From Neobacillus sp. SuZ13 (GTDB lineage Bacteria > Bacillota > Bacilli > Bacillales > Cytobacillaceae), in assembly GCF_030123365.1 (NCBI RefSeq), contig NZ_CP126107.1, positions 2,031,501 through 2,095,500 on the forward strand: DNA of 64,000 bases, read 5' to 3'. The position numbers and the translations under genes were made by a program. A model generated the notes under the pieces. The model had not been told where the DNA came from and did not search any database. It was given only the letters and a program-made list of their open reading frames with translations. Shown in pieces: positions 45,792 to 55,875 of the stretch. Position 1 is the first letter of the stretch; every line of letters starts with the position of its first letter.

Positions 45792-47324
45792 ATGTTCATA
45801 CAAGAGAAACCAATTCTATACATGGAAGGTGTTACAAAGTCCTTTCCTGGAGTAAAGGCATTGTCTGACGTTAACTTTACTCTTCGTAAAGGAGAAGTTC
45901 ATGCTCTTATGGGTGAAAACGGTGCAGGTAAATCGACGTTAATAAAAGTACTAACCGGGGTCCACCATTTAGATGGAGGAACCATCCTTTTCGACGAAAA
46001 GAACATTGAGCCGAAATCTCCGTTAGATGCCCAAAATATTGGAATCAGCACAGTTTATCAAGAAGTGAATTTATGCCCTAATTTGACAGTAGCAGAAAAT
46101 ATTTTTATTGGCAGACCACCGAAAAAAGGCGGTAGAATTGATTGGAAGTTGATGAATCAAAAATCACAAGAAATTCTGCAGCGAGTAAATCTCGATATTG
46201 ATCCAACTAAATTACTCTCTTCATACTCTGTTGCCATTCAACAAATGATTGCGATTGCTCGCGCAGTTGATATTTCAGCAGGGGTTTTAATCTTGGATGA
46301 ACCGACCGCAAGTTTGGATGAAAACGAAGTAAAACAGTTGTTTAAGATCATGCGTAAGTTGCGTGATGAAGGAATGGGAATTATATTTGTCACACATTTC
46401 TTAGATCAAGTCTATGAAATAACGGATCGTATCACCGTCCTTCGGAACGGTAAACTTATTGGCGAGTACAAAACGAGTGAATTATCTAGAATAGAATTAG
46501 TCACTAAAATGGTTGGTAGAGAAATCGATGAAAAAGAACACAGCAAACAAAACAAAAGCATTGTTTCTTCTTTAAAGAAAAAGGAAGAACATTTCTTAAA
46601 AGCTGTCAGTCTTGGAAAAAAAGGCACGATAGAGCCATTTGATCTGGAAATGAAAAAAGGAGAAGTACTTGGTCTTGCTGGTTTACTTGGTTCCGGCAGG
46701 TCTGAAATTGCTAGACTGATATTTGGAATTGATAAAGCGGACGATGGTGTCATTTATATAGATGAAAAAAAGATTTCGGCCATGTATCCTAAAAAAGCTA
46801 TCCAACAAGGGATGGGATTTTGTCCGGAAGATCGTAAAAAAGAGGGCATCATTGGAGAATTAACTATCAGGGAAAACATGATTCTTGCTCTTCAGGCTAA
46901 AAGAGGCATATTCAATTATATCTCTAGAAAAGAACAAGAAGAAATCGCTAATAAATATATTAATATGTTGCGAATAGCTACACCATCAATGGAACAACAA
47001 ATTCGGAACCTTAGTGGAGGTAATCAACAAAAAGTAATTCTAGGGAGATGGCTAGCAACCAATCCAAAGTTGCTTATATTGGATGAACCGACTCGTGGAA
47101 TTGACGTAGGTACTCGGACGGAAATTCAAAAATTAATCAGAACACTTGCTAATGATGGTATGACAGTGTTGCTTATTTCCTCCGAATTGGAAGAATTAGT
47201 CGCTTGTTGCGATCGAGTAATTGTTATGCGTGACCGTTCTCCGATTGGACAGCTTCGCGGAGAGAATATTTCAGAAAGTATTATTATGAAAACTATAGCA
47301 GGAGCTGGCGCAAATGTTTCTTAA
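45792..47324 (+). CDS. ytfR: Furanose-type ABC transporter ATPase (YtfR-like, tandem domains)
   Basis: About 510 residues from ATG 45792, which has AAAGGAG 9 bases upstream; the longer TTG start would run through the hairpin. It is a two-domain ATPase: Walker [10 protein letters not shown] and Walker [14 protein letters not shown] in half 1; degenerate P-loop GLLGSGRSE, signature [14 protein letters not shown] and Walker [13 protein letters not shown] in half 2. It powers the two following permeases and overlaps the first permease gene by 11 bases. Confidence 0.92.
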   Translation: MFIQEKPILYMEGVTKSFPGVKALSDVNFTLRKGEVHALMGENGAGKSTLIKVLTGVHHLDGGTILFDEKNIEPKSPLDAQNIGISTVYQEVNLCPNLTVAENIFIGRPPKKGGRIDWKLMNQKSQEILQRVNLDIDPTKLLSSYSVAIQQMIAIARAVDISAGVLILDEPTASLDENEVKQLFKIMRKLRDEGMGIIFVTHFLDQVYEITDRITVLRNGKLIGEYKTSELSRIELVTKMVGREIDEKEHSKQNKSIVSSLKKKEEHFLKAVSLGKKGTIEPFDLEMKKGEVLGLAGLLGSGRSEIARLIFGIDKADDGVIYIDEKKISAMYPKKAIQQGMGFCPEDRKKEGIIGELTIRENMILALQAKRGIFNYISRKEQEEIANKYINMLRIATPSMEQQIRNLSGGNQQKVILGRWLATNPKLLILDEPTRGIDVGTRTEIQKLIRTLANDGMTVLLISSELEELVACCDRVIVMRDRSPIGQLRGENISESIIMKTIAGAGANVS

Positions 47325-48396
47325 TCAATGGAACAAACTGAGGCATTCAAAGGTATTTTGGCCTTTAATGGCCGTAATAGCATTACTTATATTTAATTAT
47401 TTTTATATTCCAGGTTTTTTTACCATTGAAATCAAGAATGGTCATTTATTTGGAACCCTAATTGACATATTAAATCGGGCGGCACCGCTTATTATTGTAT
47501 CTATCGGTATGACCTTAGTTATTGCCACAGCTGGCGTGGATATCTCGGTTGGAGCTGTTGTAGCGATATCAGGTGCCATGGCAGCTTACCTGATCGGAGG
47601 AACTTTGGTTGTTAACAATGGAGTTCAAGAGTATGTGAGTGATACACCTATGGCGCTAGCCATCTTTGCTGCCCTTGGTGCTTCCGTCCTTTGCGGAATG
47701 TGGAATGGCGCATTGGTATCTAAAATAGGTGTTCAGCCAATGGTAGCTACCCTTATCCTTATGACAGTTGGACGGGGAATTGCACAGCTGTTCAGTGAAG
47801 GACAAATTATCACTGTCTACTATAAACCGTTTAGCTTTTTTGGTGGTGGATACTTTTTAGGAATACCGTTTGCTATTTTTGTTGCCGCCGTAGTGGGGTT
47901 ACTAGTTTACTTGCTTATGAGAAAAACCGCAATGGGATTGTTTTTAGAATCGGTAGGAGGGAACATGGAATCCAGCCGATTTACTGGGATTAATTCAAAG
48001 AAGATCATCTTCTGGGCTTATGTAATCTGTGGTTTGTGCGCAGGAATCGCAGGCATCTTGATTAGTTCGAATGTAAAGAGTGCAGATGGAAATAACGCTG
48101 GATTATGGATGGAGTTAGATGCAATTTTAGCTGTCGTCATTGGCGGCACTTCAATGAATGGTGGTAGGTTTTACCTATCAGGTACCATAATAGGTGCTCT
48201 TTTCCTTCAAATGTTAAAAACAACTATTTATTCCACTGGAGTTCCTCCAGAAAGTATACTCGTAGTAGAAGCAATAGTAGTCATTATCGTATCGCTTGTT
48301 CAATCGGAAAAATTCAGAAGCTTATTTATCTTAAAAATGGGCAGCAAGCGTAAGAAGGGAGTAATTCAATCTAATGAGAAACATGCTGCGAGTTAG
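47314..48396 (+). CDS. ytfT: Furanose-type ABC transporter permease 1 (YtfT-like)
   Basis: The 360-residue BPD_transp_2-family membrane protein has about ten helices and the signature TLVIATAGVDISVGAVVAIS (near 68-88), plus NSKKIIFWAYVICGLCAG as coupling region. The start overlaps the ATPase stop; the 3' end overlaps the second permease start by 23 bases, indicating coupled translation and a heterodimeric channel, as in E. coli YtfT-YjfF. Confidence 0.9.
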   Translation: MFLNQWNKLRHSKVFWPLMAVIALLIFNYFYIPGFFTIEIKNGHLFGTLIDILNRAAPLIIVSIGMTLVIATAGVDISVGAVVAISGAMAAYLIGGTLVVNNGVQEYVSDTPMALAIFAALGASVLCGMWNGALVSKIGVQPMVATLILMTVGRGIAQLFSEGQIITVYYKPFSFFGGGYFLGIPFAIFVAAVVGLLVYLLMRKTAMGLFLESVGGNMESSRFTGINSKKIIFWAYVICGLCAGIAGILISSNVKSADGNNAGLWMELDAILAVVIGGTSMNGGRFYLSGTIIGALFLQMLKTTIYSTGVPPESILVVEAIVVIIVSLVQSEKFRSLFILKMGSKRKKGVIQSNEKHAAS

Positions 48397-49393
48397 TCAA
48401 TTAAATATCACGTTAATTTCGACCATAATTCTATTTCTTTCCTTATTTAGTGTAGGTTCTTTTCGATATACTGGCTTCTTTTCACTACAGGTTTTTCTGA
48501 ATCTATTTATCGACAATGCTTTTTTAATCATCATTGCTACAGGATTAGTATTTGTCATATTATCTGGTGGAATCGATTTGTCAGTAGGATCGGTTGTTGC
48601 GTTAACCACTATGGTGTCCGCAAGTATGCTTCAGAAAGGTGCAAACCCGATAATTGTTATGGTTGTAGTTCTTTTAATGGGAATCATATTTGGATTTGCA
48701 CAAGGATACATCATTCAGCGTTTTCAATTGCATCCATGGATTGTTACATTAGCAGGTTTGTTTTTGGCTAGAGGACTTTGTTATTTTATTAGCATCGAAT
48801 CTATTACTATCACAGATCCATTGTTCACCAATCTTTCTCTCTATAAGATTATGCTGGGTGGCCAATACTTTATTTCCATAAGTGTGCTGATTAGTATCGT
48901 GTTTGTATTGGCTGCCATGTATGTGGCTAAATATACAGAGTTTGGCCGGACTGTTTACGCCATTGGAGGAAACGAACAATCGGCTATGCTTATGGGACTA
49001 CCTGTTGTAAGAACGAAAATTCTTATTTACGCTATCAGTGGCTTTAGTTCTGCCCTTGGAGGATTGGTCTTCACCTTTTACATGTTGTCTGGATATGGGC
49101 TTCACGCGTTAGGTCTGGAAATGGATGCTATTGCAGCATGTGTCATTGGTGGAATCCTTTTAACTGGAGGGTATGGTTATGTTGTAGGTCCAATGTTTGG
49201 TGTGCTGAGTATGGGAGTAATTCAAACCATTATCATGTTTGAAGGGACGCTCAGTTCTTGGTGGACAAGAATTGTTATTGGAGTCTTGTTGTTTATCTTT
49301 ATCGTTTTGCAACGAGTAATTGTTATTCAAAGTGAAAGAAACAAAACGATTATTAAAAGAAAAGAAAGAAAAGCACTCGCTACTCAACCATGA
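48374..49393 (+). CDS. yjfF: Furanose-type ABC transporter permease 2 (YjfF-like)
   Basis: The 339-residue permease has GLVFVILSGGIDLSVGSVVALTT (near 55-77) and AIGGNEQSAMLMGLPV (near 195) as family signatures. ATG 48374 or ATG 48383 are both possible. It is the partner subunit of the preceding permease; the two-permease composition distinguishes this transporter from araEGH. The GH43 gene follows after 49 bases with no terminator, so the operon may continue into it. Confidence 0.9.
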   Translation: MRNMLRVSQLNITLISTIILFLSLFSVGSFRYTGFFSLQVFLNLFIDNAFLIIIATGLVFVILSGGIDLSVGSVVALTTMVSASMLQKGANPIIVMVVVLLMGIIFGFAQGYIIQRFQLHPWIVTLAGLFLARGLCYFISIESITITDPLFTNLSLYKIMLGGQYFISISVLISIVFVLAAMYVAKYTEFGRTVYAIGGNEQSAMLMGLPVVRTKILIYAISGFSSALGGLVFTFYMLSGYGLHALGLEMDAIAACVIGGILLTGGYGYVVGPMFGVLSMGVIQTIIMFEGTLSSWWTRIVIGVLLFIFIVLQRVIVIQSERNKTIIKRKERKALATQP

Positions 49394-49442
49394 GAGGGAA
49401 TGAACTTACTATAATAAAACCATTTTGATCAGGAGGGGAAAC

Positions 49443-52400
49443 ATGAAGAAGAAAAAAATATTTTCAACTTTTTTATTAACCATGATGCTCTTCAATACTG
49501 TGTCAGTAACTGTTCCTCAAGCAACATTTGCTGAGGAACCACAAAAAACAAAGTTAATTCTTGATTACGATATGAACAATATTGATGGTACAACAGTGAA
49601 AGATAGCACTGGGAATTTTGATGGAAAGCTGGTGAATTCTCAAAACGCTGACCTTATTAAGGGAACAGATGCAGGAGTTATAAGTTTTAAGGGCGGTACT
49701 ACTAGTTCATATATTGAAATGCCAAAAGGTGTATTAAATAATTTGGATAGTATCACCGTTTCTTCTTTGGTGAATTGGAAGGGTGTTAATGAAGCCGAAT
49801 GGTTATATGCGTTAGGTCAGGACAGTAACAAATATTTGTTTACGACGCCGAAGCGCAATTCGGGTGACCGCTCTTCAAGAGCTGGAATCGGGGTAACAAG
49901 CTGGATGAATGAGGCGGGTGCAAATGCAACAACTGGGCCCTTGAAGTCGAGTGAATGGAAGTTGATAACTACTGTTATGTCAGGTGTAGATAAAACGATT
50001 AAGCTGTACATTGATGGGGCTGAAGTGGGGACTGGTTCTACGAACGGTTATACACTAGCACAAATCAACAATGTTAATGGAATAAGTGGTTTTATCGGGC
50101 GATCCTTTTATTCTGCTGACCCATATTTTGGAGGCATGATCGCTGATTTTAAAGTGTTTAATGGAGCTTTGACAGCTACAGAAGTAAGTAAACTAAAAGA
50201 AGAAGCTGATAAAAAAATTGCTGCCATGGATGGACTGCTGCTAAATCATGCGGCTGAAAAATTAGATTACTCCATTTTTATTAAACAAAACCAAAACAAA
50301 GACGAAATTAATTCGGATTTATCATTCCCTAGAAACGGGGCATTTGGAACAACCATCACTTGGGAATCACAAAATCAAAACATTATTACAAATGATGGTA
50401 AAGTTAATAGACCTTCTTTTGAAGATGGTGACCAATCGGTAGGAATTACAGCTAATATTACGGATGGTACAAAGACTTTGACAAAAGAATTTATTGTTAC
50501 AGTATTAAAGAAACCTCAAGATTCAGTGACTGTTCGTATGGATGCAGAAGATTTGAAAGTTCATAACATTAATGATGTTCGCGGCAATCTAACTTTACCG
50601 AAAACGGGAGTTAATGGTTCTACAATCACATGGACATCAAATGACCCATCTATCATTACACCAACTGGAGAAGTGAAACGTCCTGGAAATGGTGAAGGTG
50701 ATAAAACGGTTAAATTGACGGCAACTCTCACATTACACAAGGAGTCAATCACAAAAGCGTTTTTAGCTAAAGTGAAAGAAATGCCGAAAAAGGAAAACTA
50801 TGAAGGATATGTCTTCAGTTATTTTACAGGAGAAGGTTATTCGAATGGTGAACAAATTTATTTTGCCTTAAGTGAAGGAAACAATCCACTTAAATGGCAG
50901 GAGTTAAACAATGGGGCTCCAGCAATCACTTCTAATTTGGGTGAAAAAGGACTTAGAGATCCATTTATCATTCGTTCCCCTGAAGGTGATAAGTTCTATT
51001 TAATTTCCACAGATTTAAAAATTAATGGAGATTGGAATTGGGACAGATCCCAAAGGGCTGGCAGCCGCTCTATAATGGTATGGGAATCTACTGATTTAAT
51101 TAATTGGTCAGAGCAAAGAATGGTAGAAGTATCTCCAAAAGAGGCTGGAAATACATGGGCTCCGGAAGTTACGTATGATGACACGACTGGTGAGTATATT
51201 GTGTACTGGGCTTCCAAATTGTATGACAATGAAGCGCATAGTGGCTCCACTTACAACAAAATGATGTATAGCAAAACAAGAGATTTCTATACGTTTACGG
51301 AACCAAAAGTTTATATGGATTATGGATATTCAGTTATTGATACCACCATGATTAAGCATGACGGTAAAATCTATCGTTTTACAAAAGATGAAAGGAACAA
51401 CACAACATCCTCTCCAAATGGTAAGTTTATTTTTTCAGAGGTTGGTGATTCGGTTCTGGATCCTACATTCGATCTGATTAAAGAAGGTATCGGAAAAGGT
51501 TCAATTGGTGCTGGAGAGGGACCAAGCATCTTTAAATCCAATACAGAAGAAAAGTGGTACATGTTTATTGATGAATTTGGCGGTAAAGGCTATGTGCCTT
51601 TTGAAACTACAAATTTACAGTCTGGTGAGTGGAAAATGTCTACAGAGTATAAGTTACCTTCACGCCCTCGTCATGGTACAGTAATGCCGGTTACAAAACG
51701 GGAACACGAGGCTTTACTTGCAAATGTTCCCAAAGTTAAAAACGAAGATTCCATTCAAAAAGTAACAGGCGTTACGGTAGATAAGGAAAAATTGGAACTA
51801 GTACAAGGACAAAAAGAACGGGTGTCTGCAATTGTAACACCTAATGAGGCAGTTAATAAAGAGGTCCTGTGGTCTAGCAATAATGAAGAAGTAGCTGTTG
51901 TAGATGAAAATGGGAATGTTAGCGCATTTAAAGAAGGTATAGCAAAGATCACTGCAACTACAGTTGATGGAGGCTATATGGCCGTTAGTGAGGTCCATGT
52001 CAAAAAAGATACTACTCCTCCTGTGATTCAATTTATCGGTAATGATGGTACCTATCCAGTTGATGCCAAGATATCGATTACCTGCACTGCAGCTGATGAT
52101 TTGTCAGGGGTTGCTTCCGTGAATTGTCCAAGTACGGAAGGATATGCTTATGACTTCGGGGTTGGTGTTCATAAACTTGTGGCTTCAGCTATTGACAAAG
52201 CAGGAAATACTGCGGTACATGAAACAGAATTTACGGTAACAGTTGATTATGATAGTTTAAGCCGACTGACTCAATCTTTTGTAAATAAGGATGAGTTGTC
52301 GCATTCTCTTGTTGCAAAACTCCAGTCAGCAAAAGAAGCGGCCGCTAAAGGTAACAAACAGGCTGTGGAAGGTAAACTGAAGTCGTATGTAAATGAACTC

Positions 52401-52472
52401 TCCGCTCAAAGTGGAAAGGTGCTTACTGATCAACAGGCTAATCTTTTGATATCCTTGTCTAATAATCTTTAG
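49443..52472 (+). CDS. Secreted GH43 enzyme with LamG, Ig and FIMAH modules
   Basis: The 1009-residue exported protein starts at ATG 49443 with AGGAGGGG upstream. Signal peptide (1-30, AEE after cleavage), LamG (35-250), two atrophied bacterial Ig domains (about 268-358 and 362-450; both with TITW(E/T)S), GH43 (455-770; EKGLRDPFII, NTWAPEVTYD, GAGEGPSIFK), a Big_2 domain (775-860) and an Ig-cap plus FIMAH C-terminus (862-1009). The GH43 domain matches domain 1 of the 1504-residue enzyme, and the last ~150 residues are nearly the same as in that protein. It is probably co-expressed with the furanose-type transporter, which would take up its products. Confidence 0.85.
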   Translation: MKKKKIFSTFLLTMMLFNTVSVTVPQATFAEEPQKTKLILDYDMNNIDGTTVKDSTGNFDGKLVNSQNADLIKGTDAGVISFKGGTTSSYIEMPKGVLNNLDSITVSSLVNWKGVNEAEWLYALGQDSNKYLFTTPKRNSGDRSSRAGIGVTSWMNEAGANATTGPLKSSEWKLITTVMSGVDKTIKLYIDGAEVGTGSTNGYTLAQINNVNGISGFIGRSFYSADPYFGGMIADFKVFNGALTATEVSKLKEEADKKIAAMDGLLLNHAAEKLDYSIFIKQNQNKDEINSDLSFPRNGAFGTTITWESQNQNIITNDGKVNRPSFEDGDQSVGITANITDGTKTLTKEFIVTVLKKPQDSVTVRMDAEDLKVHNINDVRGNLTLPKTGVNGSTITWTSNDPSIITPTGEVKRPGNGEGDKTVKLTATLTLHKESITKAFLAKVKEMPKKENYEGYVFSYFTGEGYSNGEQIYFALSEGNNPLKWQELNNGAPAITSNLGEKGLRDPFIIRSPEGDKFYLISTDLKINGDWNWDRSQRAGSRSIMVWESTDLINWSEQRMVEVSPKEAGNTWAPEVTYDDTTGEYIVYWASKLYDNEAHSGSTYNKMMYSKTRDFYTFTEPKVYMDYGYSVIDTTMIKHDGKIYRFTKDERNNTTSSPNGKFIFSEVGDSVLDPTFDLIKEGIGKGSIGAGEGPSIFKSNTEEKWYMFIDEFGGKGYVPFETTNLQSGEWKMSTEYKLPSRPRHGTVMPVTKREHEALLANVPKVKNEDSIQKVTGVTVDKEKLELVQGQKERVSAIVTPNEAVNKEVLWSSNNEEVAVVDENGNVSAFKEGIAKITATTVDGGYMAVSEVHVKKDTTPPVIQFIGNDGTYPVDAKISITCTAADDLSGVASVNCPSTEGYAYDFGVGVHKLVASAIDKAGNTAVHETEFTVTVDYDSLSRLTQSFVNKDELSHSLVAKLQSAKEAAAKGNKQAVEGKLKSYVNELSAQSGKVLTDQQANLLISLSNNL

Positions 52473-52524
52473 TTTAAAAGACACATAATACTAGAATTGT
52501 GAAGCTTATCCTTCTTATTATCTG

Positions 52525-52561
52525 GAAATCTGATCGTAATTCATCAGATTTCTTTTTTTTA
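52525..52561 (+). terminator. Terminator after the third GH43 unit
   Basis: GAAATCTGAT/ATCAGATTTC stem with an 8-base loop and TTTTTTTT. Confidence 0.9.
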
Positions 52562-52609
52562 TAGATTTATATAAATCAATTTCTTGTGATTGGTTTATAA
52601 AGCAAAAAA

Positions 52610-52663
52610 TTATAAACATTATTTGTTTTCTATAAATACAGGTAATATTTCATTATTTATAAT
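52610..52663 (+). promoter_or_regulatory. Paired TTATAAA promoter element in front of a dead operon
   Basis: Half-sites TTATAAA at 52610 and CTATAAA at 52630 (20 bp apart) with following TACA, then a perfect -10 TATAAT at 52658 (28 bp from the second half-site start). Downstream only gene remnants are found. Confidence 0.65.
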
Positions 52664-52714
52664 TAGATTAATTGACTTACTGGAAGACTGCAAATTAATA
52701 TGGTTCCTTATTAG

Positions 52715-53034
52715 CCAGGCCAAAACGATTCAAATGGCCAAAATAGTCCTAGCTTTCTAGCAAATGCTAAAAAGGTGCATGAAACGGTATGGCGTGCTGG
52801 TAATACAGGACTAACTGGATTTTTATCGGAGCCAACCCAAATAGTAGATGGTAACTTTGATGTCGAAAATGGAAATGGTACATTGCCAGTCCAAACTGAC
52901 AATTTGGAAAGTTATTATGCCCTCGGAGCGTGGGGGATCGCTCTACTGGCATCTTATATCCTAAACAAAACAGATAATGAAACGTTATACTAAGGGACTT
53001 GCAATTGAAAGAGAGACAATTGAAAATCTTAAAT
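52715..53034 (+). pseudogene. Remnant of an arabinose operon: unidentified ORF fragment fused to an araB tail
   Basis: The frame from 52715 lacks a start codon (in-frame TAG just before) and encodes about 67 residues not recognised by family (QNDSNGQNSPSFLANAKKVH, LPVQTDNLESYYALG). It then joins [19 protein letters not shown], the match to residues 462-480 of AraB ([20 protein letters not shown]). After GATAATGAAA the sequence jumps to [19 protein letters not shown], matching the AraB C-terminus ([18 protein letters not shown]), in another frame. Both deletion edges in araB carry ATGAAA, so a microhomology deletion removed about 35 codons. Confidence 0.75.
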
Positions 53035-53051
53035 AACAATTAAGGAATTAA

Positions 53052-53083
53052 AAACACGACAGGCTATTAACCTGTCGTGTTTA
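53052..53083. terminator. Bidirectional terminator, transaldolase and remnant
   Basis: AAACACGACAGG/CCTGTCGTGTTT stem with a 7-base loop, A and T tracts on both sides. Confidence 0.88.
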
Positions 53084-53092
53084 TTCTTAAAC

Positions 53093-53761
53093 TTAGTTTT
53101 TAAGAGTATTTTCCCAATCTGCAGCAAATTTTTCGATCCCTTGATTAGTAAGTGGATGTTTTGAAATTTGCTCAATGACTGAAAACGGAATCGTTGCAAT
53201 ATGTGCACCTGCCATTGCTACACGAGTAACATGATCCGGGTGACGAACAGATGCTGCAATAATTTGTGAGTCGAAATTATGAATACGGAACAGTTCAGCT
53301 ATTTTTGATACTAATTGTACGCCGTCTTCGGAAATATCATCTAAGCGTCCTAAAAATGGAGATACATATGTTGCACCAGCACGAGCCGCTAATAGTGCTT
53401 GATTTACTGTAAAGATAAGAGTGACATTTGTTTTAACGCCTTTATCAGCAAGATAACGGCAAGCTTCTAAACCGTCTAAAGTCATAGGAAGCTTGATTGT
53501 AATTTTCTCATCTCCGCCGTTAATTTTAATAAGCTCTTCAGCTTGAGCAATCATTTCGTCAGCTGTAACGGCATCTGGAGTTACTTCAGCAGAAACAGAT
53601 TCTACTTGTGGAACTGCTTGGCAGATTTCTTCAATGCGGTCTTCGAATTTTACGCCTTCCTTAGCAACTAGGGAAGGATTAGTGGTAACACCTGATAAAA
53701 CACCAATTTTATATGCCTTTTTAATATCAACAAGATTAGCAGTATCAATAAATAATTTCAT
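53093..53761 (-). CDS. tal: Transaldolase (small, TalC/FsaA-like type)
   Basis: The 222-residue (beta/alpha)8 enzyme transfers dihydroxyacetone units between sugar phosphates in the pentose phosphate pathway. It begins [20 protein letters not shown] with [13 protein letters not shown] (25-37). The Schiff-base Lys is in KITIKLPMT (near residue 87), with [19 protein letters not shown] and [11 protein letters not shown] downstream. Length (about 220) marks the short fructose-6-phosphate-aldolase-like subfamily, mostly true transaldolases in Bacillus. GGAGG precedes the ATG. It is 24 bases after transketolase in the same operon. Confidence 0.93.
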   Translation of the reverse strand: MKLFIDTANLVDIKKAYKIGVLSGVTTNPSLVAKEGVKFEDRIEEICQAVPQVESVSAEVTPDAVTADEMIAQAEELIKINGGDEKITIKLPMTLDGLEACRYLADKGVKTNVTLIFTVNQALLAARAGATYVSPFLGRLDDISEDGVQLVSKIAELFRIHNFDSQIIAASVRHPDHVTRVAMAGAHIATIPFSVIEQISKHPLTNQGIEKFAADWENTLKN

Positions 53762-53784
53762 CGTATATTTCCTCCATTTTTAGA

Positions 53785-55773
53785 TTAAAGTAGACTTTTT
53801 ACAGTTCGAACAACATTTTCTGTCGTAAATCCAAATAGCTCCATGACTGCAGCGCCCGTTCCAGAAGCACCGAATGTATCAATAGATAATACTTTCCCTT
53901 CTGAACCTACATAGCGCTCCCATCCAAGGGAGATACCCATTTCAAGTGCCACACGCTTCTTAATAGCAGCAGGGAGGACAAGCTCTTTGTATTCTTTCGG
54001 TTGACGATCAAATAGTTCCCAGCTTGGCATAGCGACAACCCGAACCGATACATTTTCTTTTTCAAGTTCAGTTTTCGCGTTAATGGCTAATGACACTTCT
54101 GAACCGGTAGAGATCAAAATAACCTCTGGTTGGTCATTTGTTTGCGTTAAAATGTAAGCTCCTTTAGAAAGGTTGTCTAAATTGGCTTCTGTTTCTTGGA
54201 GCACAGGCAGGTTTTGACGACTTAGTACGAGGGCAACCGGACCGTCTGTTTGTTTTAGTGCATAAGCCCAAGCACTTGCAGTTTCATTTGCATCTGATGG
54301 GCGAATCACGGTTAGCCCTGGGATGGCACGAAGAGAAGCTAGCTGCTCAATTGGTTCATGAGTTGGACCATCTTCACCAACCGCAATCGAATCATGAGTA
54401 AATACATATGTGACTGGAAGCTTTTGCAAGGCTGCCAGACGAATGGATGGTCTGAGATAATCATTGAAAACAAAGAATGTGCTTACAAATGGCTTTACCC
54501 CGCCATGAAGAGCCAAACCATTTCCAGCTGCTCCCATTGCGTGTTCACGAACACCAAAGTAGATATTTCGTCCGCTAAATGATTCTACTGCGAATGCTGC
54601 GTTTTCCTTTATGTCTGTCATTGTGGAGTGAGAAAGATCCGCACTTCCACCAAAAATAGAAGGAACTGATTTGACAAAATGGTTAATGGCTTCCCCGCTT
54701 GCTACACGAGTTGAGATTGTTTTACCTGTTTCAAATGTCAGGATGTCTTCTGCATTTATTAAAACCTCTCCCGAGATGGCTTGTTGCAGTTCCTTAGCTA
54801 ATTGAGGATATGTCTCTTGATAAGAATGGAATAATGCATTCCATTGTTGTTCTTGACCCATTCCTCTTTGTTTTAACTCTTCAAAATGAGCTTTAACTTC
54901 TTCCGGTACAAAGAAATCCTCTTCATAGTGCCAACCATATACCTGTTTTGTTGCAAGAGCTTCTTCTGCTCCAAGGGGATTTCCATGTGCCTTGTTTGTT
55001 CCTGCAACTTTGGGACTTCCATAACCGATAGTGGTTCTAATTTCGATCAATGTTGGTTGGTTTGTATTTTGTTTAGCTAATGTAATAGCTTTTGAGATTT
55101 CTGCTACATCATTGCCATCTTCTACTCGTAAATATTGCCAGTGAGCAGATTCTGTTCTTTTTTGAATGTCCTCTGAAAATGAAAGGTTTAATTCACCGTC
55201 CAAAGAAATATCATTTGAGTCATATAGTGCAATTAATTTTCCTAGTTTCATATGACCGGCCATAGACATGGCCTCATAAGAGATGCCTTCCATTAAATCT
55301 CCATCGCCAACTAGAGCATAGGTATAATGGTCAATTACAGGGTATCCATCCTGATTGAACTTTGCAGCTAAATGCGCTTCAGCCATCGCCATTCCTACTG
55401 CATTTGCCATCCCTTGCCCTAAAGGTCCAGTGGTCGCTTCAACACCATCTGTGTGACCAAATTCGGGATGACCAGGTGTTTTGCTATTAAGCTTTCTAAA
55501 ACTTTTTAAATCTTCTAAAGATACATTGTACCCAGCTAAATGAAGCAAACTATACAACAAACTAGAGCCGTGTCCGGCAGAAAGAATAAATCGATCTCGA
55601 TTAAACCATTTTGCATTTGCAGAATTATGACTTAGATGATTGGCCCAAAGTGCATATGCCATTGGAGCAGCCCCCATAGGCAGGCCTGGATGACCGGAAT
55701 TAGCACTATTGATCGCGTCAATTGATAAGGTGCGAATCGTATTTACAGCTAGTGTTTCAATACTGTTATTCAT
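53785..55773 (-). CDS. tkt: Transketolase
   Basis: The 662-residue thiamine-diphosphate enzyme moves two-carbon units, consuming xylulose-5-phosphate made by the arabinose pathway. Motifs: [19 protein letters not shown] (24-42), the ThDP-binding [15 protein letters not shown]...[12 protein letters not shown] (about 155-195), the catalytic Glu region [18 protein letters not shown] (near 410) and [19 protein letters not shown] (near 460). It is intact, with AAAGGAGG ribosome binding site. Pairing with transaldolase and a divergent DeoR regulator suggests an inducible second transketolase beside the housekeeping copy. Confidence 0.96.
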   Translation of the reverse strand: MNNSIETLAVNTIRTLSIDAINSANSGHPGLPMGAAPMAYALWANHLSHNSANAKWFNRDRFILSAGHGSSLLYSLLHLAGYNVSLEDLKSFRKLNSKTPGHPEFGHTDGVEATTGPLGQGMANAVGMAMAEAHLAAKFNQDGYPVIDHYTYALVGDGDLMEGISYEAMSMAGHMKLGKLIALYDSNDISLDGELNLSFSEDIQKRTESAHWQYLRVEDGNDVAEISKAITLAKQNTNQPTLIEIRTTIGYGSPKVAGTNKAHGNPLGAEEALATKQVYGWHYEEDFFVPEEVKAHFEELKQRGMGQEQQWNALFHSYQETYPQLAKELQQAISGEVLINAEDILTFETGKTISTRVASGEAINHFVKSVPSIFGGSADLSHSTMTDIKENAAFAVESFSGRNIYFGVREHAMGAAGNGLALHGGVKPFVSTFFVFNDYLRPSIRLAALQKLPVTYVFTHDSIAVGEDGPTHEPIEQLASLRAIPGLTVIRPSDANETASAWAYALKQTDGPVALVLSRQNLPVLQETEANLDNLSKGAYILTQTNDQPEVILISTGSEVSLAINAKTELEKENVSVRVVAMPSWELFDRQPKEYKELVLPAAIKKRVALEMGISLGWERYVGSEGKVLSIDTFGASGTGAAVMELFGFTTENVVRTVKSLL

Positions 55774-55875
55774 CTTTTTTCCTCCTTTTATTTCGTGTGA
55801 TTCTTAAATTGGCACAAAATGTGAGTATTAGGTTACTTGCTTCAAATGATTTCTTGTTTTTGCATATTAACGTAA

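Noticed and set aside
52561..52601. Additional TTATAAA at 52595 as part of the 52610 element
   Set aside because: The spacing to the next half-site is 15 bp, not 20, and no -10 lies at the set distance, so it was left out of the motif.
55809..55825. TTGGCAC resembling the -24 box of a sigma-54 promoter before tkt
   Set aside because: The -12 element (TTGCA/TTGCT) is missing at the required distance; the following bases read GTGAGT.
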